Source: Actinomycetes bacterium (lineage in GTDB: Bacteria; Actinomycetota; Humimicrobiia; Humimicrobiales; Humimicrobiaceae). Taken from it: a DNA stretch of 38,933 nt. The notes under the pieces are model-generated. The model saw nothing but the letters and a program-made list of their open reading frames with translations. It searched no databases and had not been told where the DNA came from. Both the position numbers and the translations under genes were made by a program. The stretch is taken from NCBI GenBank assembly GCA_022396035.1, contig JAIOXO010000016.1:1-38933 (forward strand), given 5' to 3'. Of this stretch, positions 14,985 to 23,677 are shown one piece after another; the stretch's first letter is position 1, and each line of letters opens with the position of its first letter.

Positions 14985-16436
14985 GTGAATGATTACGGTA
15001 TAAAAAAAATAGATGATTATAAATGGCTTATACCCAAAAATGAAGATCTGGGGATGAGGGTAGACGGCATTATATTCGCCGATGAGGACATAATTGAGCA
15101 CGCAGTTAATGAAAAAACCCTGGATCAGGTCATAAATGTTGCTACCCTGCCGGGTATAGTAGGCGCTTCTCTGGCTATGCCGGACATACACTACGGGTAC
15201 GGCTTTCCCATTGGAGGGGTAGCAGCTATGGATTGCGGGGACGGAGTGATTTCTCCCGGCGGGGTTGGATTTGATATATCCTGCGGGGTCAGGCTGTACC
15301 GGACCGGTCTCTTTTACGATGATATAAAACAGCATATCCGTGAGCTGATGTCACTGCTGTCGGCTGCGGTACCCAAAGGGGTGGGCAGCAGCGGCAAAAT
15401 AAAGCTATCTGACAGTAAGATAAAGGATGTGCTTACCAAAGGGGCCAAGTGGGCAATTTCCAATGGCTACGGCATGGATCAGGAACAGGAATATTTGGAA
15501 GAAAATGGTTTTATGGAGGAAGCAGATCCCGGCCAGGTTTCTCCTAGAGCATACCGCCGGGGAAGCGACCAGCTGGGAACACTGGGCTCGGGCAATCATT
15601 TTCTAGAGATACAGAAAGTAGAAAAAATTTATAACCAGCAGGCAGCCGGGGTTTTTGGTATTGAGCCTGGCCAGATAACAGTAATGATACATTCGGGTTC
15701 GCGGGGTTTGGGCCATCAGGTATGCAGTGATTTTTTGAAAGTGATGGGACAGGCTTCGGCTAGATACGGTATACACCTGGCGGACCGCCAGCTGGCCTGT
15801 GCTCCCATAGATTCCCCGGAGGGCAGAAGTTATTATGGAGCTATGGCTGCAGCGGTAAATTATGCCCTGGCCAACCGTCAGTGCCTGGGCCACTGGGTGG
15901 TGCAGACTTTACAGCAGTATTTTAAAAAATCAGCAGATAAGCTGGGCATAAATTTGATATATGATGTTTCCCATAATATTGCCAAGATGGAAGATCACTA
16001 TTATGAGGGCAGAAAGTTAAAGTTATGTGTACACCGTAAAGGCGCCACCAGGTCCCTGGGTCCAAATAGTAGCCATATACCTGCTGCCTACCGCAGCCTG
16101 GGGCAGCCGGTAATAATACCTGGCGATATGGGCCGCTATTCATATGTCCTTACCGGTACCAATAAATCAGAACAGGAAAGCTTCAGCTCGACCTGTCACG
16201 GTGCCGGCAGATTGATGAGCCGGACCAGGGCAAAAAAGACCGTCAGGGGTCAAGAAGTTAAGGACTACCTGCTCCAGAAACATGGGGTGGTGGCTATTGC
16301 TGACAGCATGGCCAGCCTGGCCGAGGAAGCCCCCCTGGCTTACAAAGATGTAAAAAATGTGGTAGATATTACCCAGAAAGCTGGTCTGTCCGATAAAGTG
16401 GCCCGGTTAAAGCCGCTGGGTGTGCTAAAAGGGTAA
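14985..16436 (+). CDS. rtcB: RNA-splicing ligase RtcB
   Basis: The protein has 483 residues, the length of archaeal RtcB. It joins 2',3'-cyclic phosphate or 3'-phosphate RNA ends to 5'-OH ends using GTP and manganese. Seen residues include the metal Cys100 in SPGGVGFDISCGVRL, GTLGSGNHFLEIQ, IHSGSRGLGHQV, the His of YDVSHNIAKMED and the nucleophile His405 in CHGAGRLMSR. All core motifs are intact. The start is GTG with gaggtgat seven bases upstream, overlapping the archease stop region, so translation is likely coupled. The pair serves tRNA or damaged-RNA repair; no RtcA or RtcR neighbour is present. Confidence 0.95.
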   Translation: MNDYGIKKIDDYKWLIPKNEDLGMRVDGIIFADEDIIEHAVNEKTLDQVINVATLPGIVGASLAMPDIHYGYGFPIGGVAAMDCGDGVISPGGVGFDISCGVRLYRTGLFYDDIKQHIRELMSLLSAAVPKGVGSSGKIKLSDSKIKDVLTKGAKWAISNGYGMDQEQEYLEENGFMEEADPGQVSPRAYRRGSDQLGTLGSGNHFLEIQKVEKIYNQQAAGVFGIEPGQITVMIHSGSRGLGHQVCSDFLKVMGQASARYGIHLADRQLACAPIDSPEGRSYYGAMAAAVNYALANRQCLGHWVVQTLQQYFKKSADKLGINLIYDVSHNIAKMEDHYYEGRKLKLCVHRKGATRSLGPNSSHIPAAYRSLGQPVIIPGDMGRYSYVLTGTNKSEQESFSSTCHGAGRLMSRTRAKKTVRGQEVKDYLLQKHGVVAIADSMASLAEEAPLAYKDVKNVVDITQKAGLSDKVARLKPLGVLKG

Positions 16437-16510
16437 ATAAATCAGCAAATATAGAAAAATATTCTCCAGCCTCTAATTATTGATAAAATAATAGTAAAAA
16501 ATCAAAAAAA

Positions 16511-16519
16511 TGCTATAAT
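16511..16519 (+). promoter_or_regulatory. Extended -10 promoter element of the synthase operon
   Basis: TGCTATAAT (TG-n-TATAAT) lies about 100 bases upstream of the first synthase gene in an AT-rich gap. No good -35 box is present, which an extended -10 can tolerate. The leader from about 16526 to 16620 shows no obvious attenuator. Confidence 0.5.
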
Positions 16520-16620
16520 TAACTGGGTTTAGTAAAAAATTATTCATTTTAAGCTGTAAAATTAAAAAAATTTGTTATTTTTTACTTTTTTTAAAAAATT
16601 TAGATTGAGAGGCGATTAAT

Positions 16621-17829
16621 ATGAGGGGAATAGATCTTTTAACCGAATTTTCTCAAAAAGCCGGAAACAAGATTGATCCAGGCAAAATAAAGATTGATGA
16701 TACCACCTTAAGAGACGGGGAACAGACCGCCGGGGTGGTGTTTGCCAATGAAGAAAAGATACATATTGCCAAGATGCTGGATAAAATTGGGGTTCACCAG
16801 CTGGAAACAGGTATTCCGGCCATGGGTGGCGACGAAAAGGAAGCTATTAGAAGAATTGCTGCTCTGGGGTTAAACTGCAGCGTTCTGGGATGGAACAGGG
16901 CAGTAAGATCCGATATTGATGCTTCCATTGAATGTGGTGTTGATGCGGTGGCCATATCCATATCTTCATCTGATATCCATATAGAGCATAAATTAATGAA
17001 AAGCAGGGAATGGGTATTGGAAAGTGTAAAAAAGAGCGTGGATTATGCCAAGGAACACAACCTGTATGTTTCAGTAAATGCGGAAGACGCTTCCCGTTCG
17101 GATATGGAGTTTCTGCTTCAGTTTGCCCGGACTGCCCGGGATGCCGGAGCTGACCGGCTAAGGTACTGCGATACTCTAGGGATACTGGACCCCTTCGATA
17201 CTTTTATGAGGGTTAAAAATATCATAGACATTATAGGGATAGAGGTAGAGATGCATACCCATAATGATTTCGGCATGGCTATAGCCAATGCTATTGCCGG
17301 CATAAAGGCGGGAGCCACCTATGTTAATACCACTATAAACGGTTTGGGGGAAAGGGCTGGAAATGCTGCCTTTGAAGAACTGATAATGGCCTTAAAGCAT
17401 ATTGAAAGCGTGGACCTGGGTTTCAACACAACCTTGCTCAGGTCACTGTCTGAGTATGTAGCCAATGCATCCAACCGGGTACTGCCTACCTGGAAGCCCA
17501 TAGTAGGTGGAAACCTGTTCTTATATGAGGGAGAAAACAAGGCAGCTGCTGTGCTAACTGACCCCCGCACCTTTGAGCTGTTTTCTGCCGAAGACGTAGG
17601 GCTGGAAAGAAAAATAATTATTGGCAAATATTCGGGGATAATTTCCCTTACTGCCAAGCTTCAGTCTATGGGTTACCAGATAAATGAATCCCAGGCCAGG
17701 GAACTGGTGGAAATATTAAGGGAAAGGGCAGTAGCCTTAAAGAGGTCTCTGTTAGACAGTGAGATAGTCGAGGCCTACAAATCCTTTATGGATAAGAAAA
17801 ATAAATCCCATAAAAAGGGAGGGAAGTAA
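16621..17829 (+). CDS. NifV/Re-citrate-synthase-like protein, subunit 1 (barrel-active paralogue)
   Basis: This 402-residue protein of the homocitrate/isopropylmalate synthase family has no LeuA-type regulatory domain. The TIM barrel is intact: DDTTLRDGEQTAGVVF gives Arg31 and metal ligand Asp32, and EMHTHNDFG gives the metal ligands His212 and His214. In the C-terminal lid, the family motif HESGIHADG is replaced by YEGENKAAA (Tyr302, Lys307), losing both His residues, and GKHSG reads GKYSG. In characterised relatives the lid His acts on the neighbouring subunit's barrel, so this protein probably needs its partner encoded three bases downstream. The predicted reaction condenses acetyl-CoA with a 2-oxo acid, oxaloacetate or 2-oxoglutarate. 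gaggcgat precedes the ATG. Confidence 0.85.
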   Translation: MRGIDLLTEFSQKAGNKIDPGKIKIDDTTLRDGEQTAGVVFANEEKIHIAKMLDKIGVHQLETGIPAMGGDEKEAIRRIAALGLNCSVLGWNRAVRSDIDASIECGVDAVAISISSSDIHIEHKLMKSREWVLESVKKSVDYAKEHNLYVSVNAEDASRSDMEFLLQFARTARDAGADRLRYCDTLGILDPFDTFMRVKNIIDIIGIEVEMHTHNDFGMAIANAIAGIKAGATYVNTTINGLGERAGNAAFEELIMALKHIESVDLGFNTTLLRSLSEYVANASNRVLPTWKPIVGGNLFLYEGENKAAAVLTDPRTFELFSAEDVGLERKIIIGKYSGIISLTAKLQSMGYQINESQARELVEILRERAVALKRSLLDSEIVEAYKSFMDKKNKSHKKGGK

Positions 17830-17832
17830 GAT

Positions 17833-19011
17833 ATGGTAATGAAAAAAGATAAAAGACAGGTAAATATAATTGATACCACCCTCAGGAATGGAGAACAGAC
17901 AGCAGGTGTGGTTTTCTCCAAACATGAAAAATTAAGGATTGCCAAGATGCTGGACGAGATAGGGATACCGGAGATAGAAGTCGGCACTCCCGGCCTTGGT
18001 TCTCTGGAAAGAGATATTATAAAATCTATTGTAGACCTTGACCTGAGTGCAAAGGTGTTTGCTTATTGCGAGCCTTACCCCGAACATGTGGAGAAGGCGG
18101 CAGAAACCGGGATAAAAAATGTGATACTGAATATATCTACGTCTGATATCCATATTAAGAAGAAGTACAAGCAGAATAAAACCTGGACTGTAAACCGGCT
18201 TAAAGAGGTAATCAGGGTAGCAAAGAAGAATGATTTGAATTTTATTGTAAGTGCAGAAGATGCTTCCAGAAGTGATCTGGAGTTTCTGTTAAAGATTTTG
18301 CATATTGCCAAAAAAAGAGGAGCCTACCGGTTCAGGATCTGTGATACAGTAAGCAGGTATGATCCCTTCAGGACTTTCCTTAATATTAACAGTATAGCCA
18401 ATTCCGTAAATTTTCCCCTGGAGGTATACAACCATAATGACTTTGGTATGGCTACTGCCAACGGGATGGCCGCAATCAGGGCCGGTGCTACCAGTATAGT
18501 GGTTTCTGTAGGCGGCCTTGGCGAAGGCACCGGCAATGCAGCTTTAGAAGAAATAGTTATGGCCTTAAAGTATCTGGAAAATGTGGAACTGGGCATTGCT
18601 ACCATTAGATTCAGGGAAATTGCAGAGTATGTAGCCAAAGCCTCAGCCAGGGCTATTCCGGTATGGAAGGCTATCGTGGGTACCAATGTTTTTGCCCATG
18701 AATCAGGAATTCACGCAGACGGAGTTATAAAAAACCCTAAGAACTATGAAGTTTTCAAGCCCAGTGAGGTAGGGCTTACCAGACAGCTGGTAGTGGGTAA
18801 ACACTCGGGCTCACATACCATACTGCATAAGTTTAAGGAATTTGGAATAGATCTTACCGATAAGGAAGCCAATGACTTACTGACTCTGGCCAGGGAAATG
18901 GCTGTGGATTTAAAAAGGCCCTTATTTGATAAGGAGCTTATGTATATATATAAAGACTATATTAAGAAAAAAGAAGAAACCGAGGAAGTAGATTCACTTA
19001 CCAGCGAGTAG
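17833..19011 (+). CDS. NifV/Re-citrate-synthase-like protein, subunit 2 (lid-active paralogue)
   Basis: The 392-residue paralogue of the preceding protein shares the same fold and length. Here the barrel is altered: DTTLRNGEQT has Asn19 where the metal-binding Asp is expected, and EVYNHNDFG has Tyr199 for the first metal His, leaving only His201. The C-terminal motif HESGIHADG is complete (His289, His294), as is GKHSG. Two of three metal ligands are therefore gone while the lid residues are kept, the mirror image of subunit 1. The natural reading is a mixed oligomer with composite active sites. It starts three bases after the previous stop, with ggaggg upstream, and an aconitase-family pair follows. 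Confidence 0.85.
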   Translation: MVMKKDKRQVNIIDTTLRNGEQTAGVVFSKHEKLRIAKMLDEIGIPEIEVGTPGLGSLERDIIKSIVDLDLSAKVFAYCEPYPEHVEKAAETGIKNVILNISTSDIHIKKKYKQNKTWTVNRLKEVIRVAKKNDLNFIVSAEDASRSDLEFLLKILHIAKKRGAYRFRICDTVSRYDPFRTFLNINSIANSVNFPLEVYNHNDFGMATANGMAAIRAGATSIVVSVGGLGEGTGNAALEEIVMALKYLENVELGIATIRFREIAEYVAKASARAIPVWKAIVGTNVFAHESGIHADGVIKNPKNYEVFKPSEVGLTRQLVVGKHSGSHTILHKFKEFGIDLTDKEANDLLTLAREMAVDLKRPLFDKELMYIYKDYIKKKEETEEVDSLTSE

Positions 19012-19020
19012 AAAGGAATT

Positions 19021-20280
19021 ATGTTGAAAAAAACAATAGCGGAAAAAATTATTTCAGCCCATGCTGAATCGGAAGTAAGCGCCGGGGACATAGCAGTGGT
19101 GGATGTGGATGTGGTTATGGCCCAGGATGGGACCGGGCCGCTGGCGGTAAGCCAGATAGAAAAGATGGGTTTTGACCGGGTTAAACAACCCCAATCTTCC
19201 ATATTGTTTATAGACCATGCTGCCCCCAGCCCCCGCAAAGAACTCTCTAACTCACATATGGTACTGAGGCAGTTTGCAGAAAAAACAGGGGCCCAGGTCA
19301 GCGATGTGGGGGAAGGCGTATGCCACCAGATACTGGTAGAAAAATATGTATGCCCCAACCATATAGTTATAGGTGCTGATTCTCATACCTGTACCTCGGG
19401 AGCCCTGGGTGCTTTTGCTACCGGTATGGGATCCACCGATATTGCGGTGGGGTTCGCCCTGGCCAAGACCTGGCTGATGGTGCCCCATACCATAAGGGTA
19501 AATATAGAAGGAACCCCGGGCAAAGGAGTGTTTGCCAAGGATTTAATAATTTTTATTATAGGCAAGATTACTTCTGATGGCGCAACTTACAAGGCCCTGG
19601 AGTTTGGGGGTTCAGCCGTAGAGCATATGACCATGGATGACCGGTTTACCATATCCAATATGGCAGTGGAAGCAGGAGCCAAGACCGGCCTTTTTGCTTC
19701 TGACGATATCACCAAAAAATATTTGGAAAGTATGGACAGGGGAGACTGTTTTACAAATGTTTACCCTGATGAAGGCGCCGCCTATCAAGAGGTTATAGAT
19801 ATTGACTATTCGGCAATAAAGCCCATGATTTCCAAGCCCCATACCGTGGATAATGTCTCTTCGATAGACGAATTAGGCAAAATCAAGGTAGACCAGGTGT
19901 TTATAGGAACCTGTACCAACGGCCGGTTAAGCGATTTGGCCCTGGCCGCCAGCATACTTAAGGGCCGGAAAGTTGCTCCAGGGGTAAGACTTATAGTGGT
20001 TCCTGCTTCCAGGAAGGTTTATCTGGAAGCTATGGATAAAGGAATAATAAAGGATTTAACTGAAAGCGGAGCAGCGATTATGGCTCCCGGATGCGGTCCA
20101 TGTGTAGGGGTCCATGAAGGAATACTGGGGGATGGAGAAGTATGTCTTTCCACCCAGAACAGAAATTTTGTGGGCAGAATGGGTAATCCCAATTCCTTCA
20201 TTTATCTGGGCTCTCCGGCTACTGCAGCCTGGAGTGCGGTAAAAGGCTATATTGCGGATCCCAGGGAGGTGCTAGTGTAA
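19021..20280 (+). CDS. Aconitase/homoaconitase (LeuC-type) large subunit
   Basis: The protein has 419 residues, the short LeuC/HacA form. [4Fe-4S] ligands are Cys298 in GTCTNGR and Cys358/Cys361 in APGCGPCVG. Other family motifs are VGEGVCHQILVE, GADSHTCTSGALGAFATGMG and KTWLMVPHTIRV. It isomerises a 2- to a 3-hydroxy tricarboxylate by dehydration and rehydration with the small subunit. Between a citrate- or homocitrate-type synthase and an isocitrate dehydrogenase-like gene, the substrate is more likely citrate or homocitrate than isopropylmalate. AAGGA precedes the ATG, and its stop overlaps the next start by one base. Confidence 0.88.
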   Translation: MLKKTIAEKIISAHAESEVSAGDIAVVDVDVVMAQDGTGPLAVSQIEKMGFDRVKQPQSSILFIDHAAPSPRKELSNSHMVLRQFAEKTGAQVSDVGEGVCHQILVEKYVCPNHIVIGADSHTCTSGALGAFATGMGSTDIAVGFALAKTWLMVPHTIRVNIEGTPGKGVFAKDLIIFIIGKITSDGATYKALEFGGSAVEHMTMDDRFTISNMAVEAGAKTGLFASDDITKKYLESMDRGDCFTNVYPDEGAAYQEVIDIDYSAIKPMISKPHTVDNVSSIDELGKIKVDQVFIGTCTNGRLSDLALAASILKGRKVAPGVRLIVVPASRKVYLEAMDKGIIKDLTESGAAIMAPGCGPCVGVHEGILGDGEVCLSTQNRNFVGRMGNPNSFIYLGSPATAAWSAVKGYIADPREVLV

Positions 20281-20786
20281 TGAAAAATCAAGCACTTGAA
20301 GGCAAGAGCTTTAAATTTGGCGATGATATATCTACGGACCTTATAGCTCCGGGAAGATATTTTCATTTGAGGTCTAATCTGCCTGAATTAGCCAAACATG
20401 TCCTGGAAGATGCTGATCCCCAATTTGCCCAAAAGGTAAGGCCGGGGGATTTCGTAGTGGGGGGCAGAAATTTCGGGCTGGGCTCCAGCCGGGAACATGC
20501 ACCCGCGATAATAAAACTGGCAGGGATAGGAGCAGTACTGGCCAAATCTTTTGCCAGGATCTTTTTCAGAAACTGTATCAATGTGGGTCTTCCTGCATTG
20601 ATCTGTGATACAGACCAGATAGAAGAGGGAGATAATTTAAAAATAGACCTGTCGGAAGGGTTTATACATAACCTGGACAAGGGGACACAAATCAAATTTA
20701 ATCCGCTTCCCCCGGTTATGATAAAGATACTGTCTGATGGCGGTCTAACCGAACATATTAAAAAAAATAAGGGGTTCAACTTATGA
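20280..20786 (+). CDS. Aconitase/homoaconitase (LeuD-type) small subunit
   Basis: The 168-residue swivelling domain shows [20 protein letters not shown] near the N-terminus, the loop that sets substrate choice in this family, and [12 protein letters not shown] with the substrate-binding Ser-Arg. In archaeal homologues this loop reads YLRT in homoaconitase and is hydrophobic in isopropylmalate isomerase. Here GRYFHLRS carries a His and an Arg, favouring an acidic substrate over isopropylmalate. Overlaps of one base upstream and four bases downstream point to tight coupling with the large subunit and the dehydrogenase. Confidence 0.88.
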   Translation: MKNQALEGKSFKFGDDISTDLIAPGRYFHLRSNLPELAKHVLEDADPQFAQKVRPGDFVVGGRNFGLGSSREHAPAIIKLAGIGAVLAKSFARIFFRNCINVGLPALICDTDQIEEGDNLKIDLSEGFIHNLDKGTQIKFNPLPPVMIKILSDGGLTEHIKKNKGFNL

Positions 20787-21871
20787 AACACAAGATAACA
20801 CTGATACCTGGAGATGGTATCGGTCCCGAGATTACGGAAGCCACGGTAAAGGTTATAGAAGCCACCGGGGTGGATATACAGTGGGATGAAGTTTATGCAG
20901 GCGCAGAAGTATACGAAAGCGAAGGCACTGTATTACCGCAAAAAGTAATTGACTCCCTGAATGCTAACAAGGTTGGCATAAAGGGTCCTATAACCACTCC
21001 AGTAGGTACCGGTTTTAGAAGTGTTAATGTAGCTATGCGTAAGCTGTTTAATCTTTATGCCTGTGTCAGGCCCTGTAAAAGCTACCGGGGAGTAAGAAGC
21101 CGTTACCAGGATATTGACCTGGTTATTATAAGGGAAAATACTGAAGACCTGTATGCTGGCATTGAATTTGAAAAGGGAAAAGATGAGACTCTAAGGCTAC
21201 TGGAATTTATCAAAAAGGAAAAAGAGGTTCAGATAAGACCGGATAGCGGAATCTCCATAAAACCAATTTCGGTTACCGGCACCGAAAATATAGTGAGGTT
21301 TGCTTTTGAATATGCCCAGAAGAATAACCGTAAAAAAGTAACCGGTGTACACAAGGCCAATATAATGAAATATACAGACGGCCTGTACCTGGATGTATTC
21401 AGAAAGGTTGCTTCCCAGTATCCGGATATCGAATCCGAGGACAGGATAGTAGATAATATGTGCATGCAGCTGGTACAGAAGCCGGAGTTATACGATGTAC
21501 TGGTGCTGCCCAATCTTTACGGGGACATACTCTCCGACCTGGCTGCCGGGCTGGTTGGCGGCCTGGGGGTTGCTCCCGGTGGCAATATTGGAGACGAGAT
21601 AGCTTTATTTGAGCCCACCCACGGCAGCGCGCCCAAATACAAAGGACAAAACAAGGTAAACCCTACTGCCATGATGCTCTCGGGAGTGCTTATGCTTAAG
21701 CATATAGGTGAGCCTGAATATGCGCAGCTGCTGGATTCAGCCATAGCGGCCAATATAGCAGAAGGAAAATATGTTACCTATGATTTTAAAGCTGACCGCA
21801 ATGATCCCAGCGCAGTAGGCACCAGTGAATATGCGGACGCCATAGTGGAAAAAATCAAGAAACTAAAATAA
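20783..21871 (+). CDS. icd: Isocitrate dehydrogenase (isocitrate/isopropylmalate DH family)
   Basis: This 362-residue beta-decarboxylating dehydrogenase carries the residues that bind isocitrate in the E. coli enzyme: Ser, Asn and Arg in FRSVNVAMR, Arg in YACVRP, Arg in [11 protein letters not shown], and the Tyr of that motif. It also has HKANIMK (catalytic Lys) and [12 protein letters not shown] (metal Asp). Homoisocitrate and isopropylmalate enzymes usually lack the S-x-N pair. [15 protein letters not shown] and VTYDF resemble the NADP-binding region of E. coli Icd (the KY pair and Tyr), although the last Arg of that set is not evident, so cofactor choice is open. It is the last gene of the operon, with an ATGA overlap and a hairpin after it. 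Confidence 0.88.
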   Translation: MKHKITLIPGDGIGPEITEATVKVIEATGVDIQWDEVYAGAEVYESEGTVLPQKVIDSLNANKVGIKGPITTPVGTGFRSVNVAMRKLFNLYACVRPCKSYRGVRSRYQDIDLVIIRENTEDLYAGIEFEKGKDETLRLLEFIKKEKEVQIRPDSGISIKPISVTGTENIVRFAFEYAQKNNRKKVTGVHKANIMKYTDGLYLDVFRKVASQYPDIESEDRIVDNMCMQLVQKPELYDVLVLPNLYGDILSDLAAGLVGGLGVAPGGNIGDEIALFEPTHGSAPKYKGQNKVNPTAMMLSGVLMLKHIGEPEYAQLLDSAIAANIAEGKYVTYDFKADRNDPSAVGTSEYADAIVEKIKKLK

Positions 21872-21880
21872 ATTATGGAA

Positions 21881-21921
21881 ATATAAATAGAAGCCTGGAA
21901 ATACCGGGTTTCTATTTATAT
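21881..21921 (+). terminator. Terminator of the synthase-aconitase-dehydrogenase operon
   Basis: The arms 21881-21898 and 21904-21921 pair over about 18 positions with two G-T pairs (ATATAAATAGAA with TTCTATTTATAT at the base). The loop is short. The lower stem is AT-rich and no long T-run follows. Confidence 0.6.
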
Positions 21922-22003
21922 TACAGCAAGGTTAATGGTTCCAGCTTAAGGGATATTCTAAAGTATCCTGTAAAAAACTGGTTAAAACATGAGGAGGAAC
22001 AGG

Positions 22004-22420
22004 ATGAAAAGCTACAGAAAAGAACTATTTTTTAATACCAATACCAGAAGGCAGCTAATTAATATTACCCCCCAGATACAGGACTGCCTGGAAGAAAGCG
22101 GAATAAAAGAGGGGCTGCTTTTGTGCAATGCCATGCATATAACCTCCAGTATTTTTATTAATGATGATGAATCAGGCCTGCACCATGATTTTGAAGTATG
22201 GCTGGAAAAACTGGCTCCGGAGAAACCTCATAGCCAGTACAGGCATAACGGGTTTGAGGATAATGCTGATGCCCATCTGAAAAGAACCATCATGGGCAGG
22301 GAAGTGGTAGTGGCAATAACTGAAGGGCGCCTGGATTTTGGTCCCTGGGAACAGATTTTTTATGGTGAATTTGACGGTAAAAGAAAGAAAAGGGTCCTGG
22401 TTAAAATAATAGGGGAGTAA
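22004..22420 (+). CDS. yjbQ: YjbQ/UPF0047 family protein
   Basis: This 138-residue single-domain protein of the YjbQ fold shows [21 protein letters not shown], the signature [18 protein letters not shown] and [21 protein letters not shown]. Some members have been reported to show weak thiamine-phosphate synthase activity, but the physiological role is unsettled. The ATG at 22004 is preferred because gaggagg lies about seven bases upstream; an ATG 15 bases earlier is poorly placed. It is convergent with the ABC transporter operon, whose last stop is only 8 bases away, with no terminator between them. Confidence 0.9.
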   Translation: MKSYRKELFFNTNTRRQLINITPQIQDCLEESGIKEGLLLCNAMHITSSIFINDDESGLHHDFEVWLEKLAPEKPHSQYRHNGFEDNADAHLKRTIMGREVVVAITEGRLDFGPWEQIFYGEFDGKRKKRVLVKIIGE

Positions 22421-22428
22421 ACATAAAT

Positions 22429-23049
22429 TTAAGCCTGTTTTCTCAATACAGAAGGGGTCACTTTTTTTTCGGTAAAAGTTAACAGAAGTTCCGTGGCCAC
22501 GGCAATAACCATTACCGGTATTATACCGTAAAATATCTTTCTCAGATTAAAGCTGGCCAGGCCTTCAAAAATCAGTTTTCCCAGGCCTCCGCTGCCAATA
22601 ATTGCGGTTAAAACAGCGATTCCATTGGTAAGTATGGCTGCAAATTTAATGCCGGCAAACATGGGAGCGTAAGCATGGGGAAACCTTATGGTTTTAAGTA
22701 TCTGGAACCTGGTAAGCCCTATACCTTTTCCGGCATCAATGTAAAAACTGTCCACACTTTTTAACCCGATGTAGGTATTCTTAATTATGGGCAGCAGGGC
22801 CCGAAACAGTATGGCTACTATTGCCGGCTTAAAGCCGATACCCATAAGGGGCACCACCAAAGCTACCACCGCAAAACTGGGGATAGCTTCAACCAGATTG
22901 GCCAGAGTCATAATAACCCCAGCAAGTTTCCGGTTGTACAGGGAGGCAACAGCCAGAGGGATGCCTGCTATTATGCTTACTGCCAGTGAGCCGTAAGCCA
23001 GCAACAAGTGCTCCGAGGTTAGGGATAAGACCTTGCTAAGCATTTCCAT
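22429..23049 (-). CDS. Quaternary-amine ABC transporter permease (OpuC/ProW type)
   Basis: The 206-residue membrane protein has about five to six hydrophobic segments and the inner-membrane ABC permease loop (RALLPIIKNTYIGLKSVD followed by GIGLTRFQILKTIRFPHA), which contacts the ATPase. GGLGKLIFEGL is typical of the OpuCB/OpuCD and OsmF-system permeases. It is the last gene of the operon and overlaps the other permease by 14 bases. Together they would form a heterodimeric channel for betaine-like solutes. Confidence 0.88.
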   Translation of the reverse strand: MEMLSKVLSLTSEHLLLAYGSLAVSIIAGIPLAVASLYNRKLAGVIMTLANLVEAIPSFAVVALVVPLMGIGFKPAIVAILFRALLPIIKNTYIGLKSVDSFYIDAGKGIGLTRFQILKTIRFPHAYAPMFAGIKFAAILTNGIAVLTAIIGSGGLGKLIFEGLASFNLRKIFYGIIPVMVIAVATELLLTFTEKKVTPSVLRKQA

Positions 23050-23677
23050 AACTGTACCTCTTCTTCAGTAGTTTTTCTGCCAGCGCCCCTATACCGTCTA
23101 AGGCCAGTGCCAGAAGGCCAACCCATATTCCGGTAAGAAGTATCAGCGGCTTGTCATATAGATGGATTCCGGTTTGAAGAGGGGCACCCAGGCCTCCAGC
23201 GGCAATAAGACCACCCAGGGTAATTACGCCAATGGTAAACACTATGGCTATTCTTATCCCCCCGGCTATAAGGGGCAGGGCCAGCGGTATTCTAATGCGG
23301 AACAGTATATCTTTTTTATTTAACCCAATAGCTTTTCCGGTTTCAATATAATCCTGGTCTATATTGGCCAATCCGGCATAGGTATTCCGGGCAATAGGAA
23401 GTATTGAATACAGTACGCAGGCGGCTATGGTAGGCAGTTTTCCTAAACCCAGCAGGGGGAGAAGCAGTATAAGCAAAGCCAGGGTGGGTATTATCTGAAT
23501 AATGTTTAAGGCATTAAATACAGTATTGGATACCTTTTTATTGCTGTAGATAAGTATGCCTATCATAACCCCTATGGCTATGGACAGGCCTATGGCTATG
23601 GCAAACATGCCCAAATGCTCCATGGTCCTTAGGCCAAGCTTATGGGTCTCCCATAGTTGTGTAATCTGGGCTATCAT
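23036..23677 (-). CDS. Quaternary-amine ABC transporter permease (OpuC/ProW type)
   Basis: The 213-residue permease is paralogous to its downstream neighbour: six predicted membrane helices, the EAA-like loop YSILPIARNTYAGLANIDQ then GLNKKDILFRIRIPLALP, and GGLGAPLQTGI. The start codon immediately follows the ATPase stop, so the genes are translated together. Substrate preference is set by the binding protein rather than by this subunit. Confidence 0.88.
   Translation of the reverse strand: MIAQITQLWETHKLGLRTMEHLGMFAIAIGLSIAIGVMIGILIYSNKKVSNTVFNALNIIQIIPTLALLILLLPLLGLGKLPTIAACVLYSILPIARNTYAGLANIDQDYIETGKAIGLNKKDILFRIRIPLALPLIAGGIRIAIVFTIGVITLGGLIAAGGLGAPLQTGIHLYDKPLILLTGIWVGLLALALDGIGALAEKLLKKRYSYGNA

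Noticed and set aside
15603-15893. Reading frames antisense to rtcB, metF, the ABC genes and the synthases
   Set aside because: They lie opposite genes with intact motifs, have no ribosome binding sites and match no family, so they are shadows of the real coding strand.
16621-21871. leuA-leuC-leuD-leuB leucine biosynthesis operon
   Set aside because: The synthases lack the LeuA regulatory domain and read like NifV; the dehydrogenase has the isocitrate-binding S-x-N-x-x-x-R set; the small-subunit loop is charged. Leucine synthesis is unlikely.
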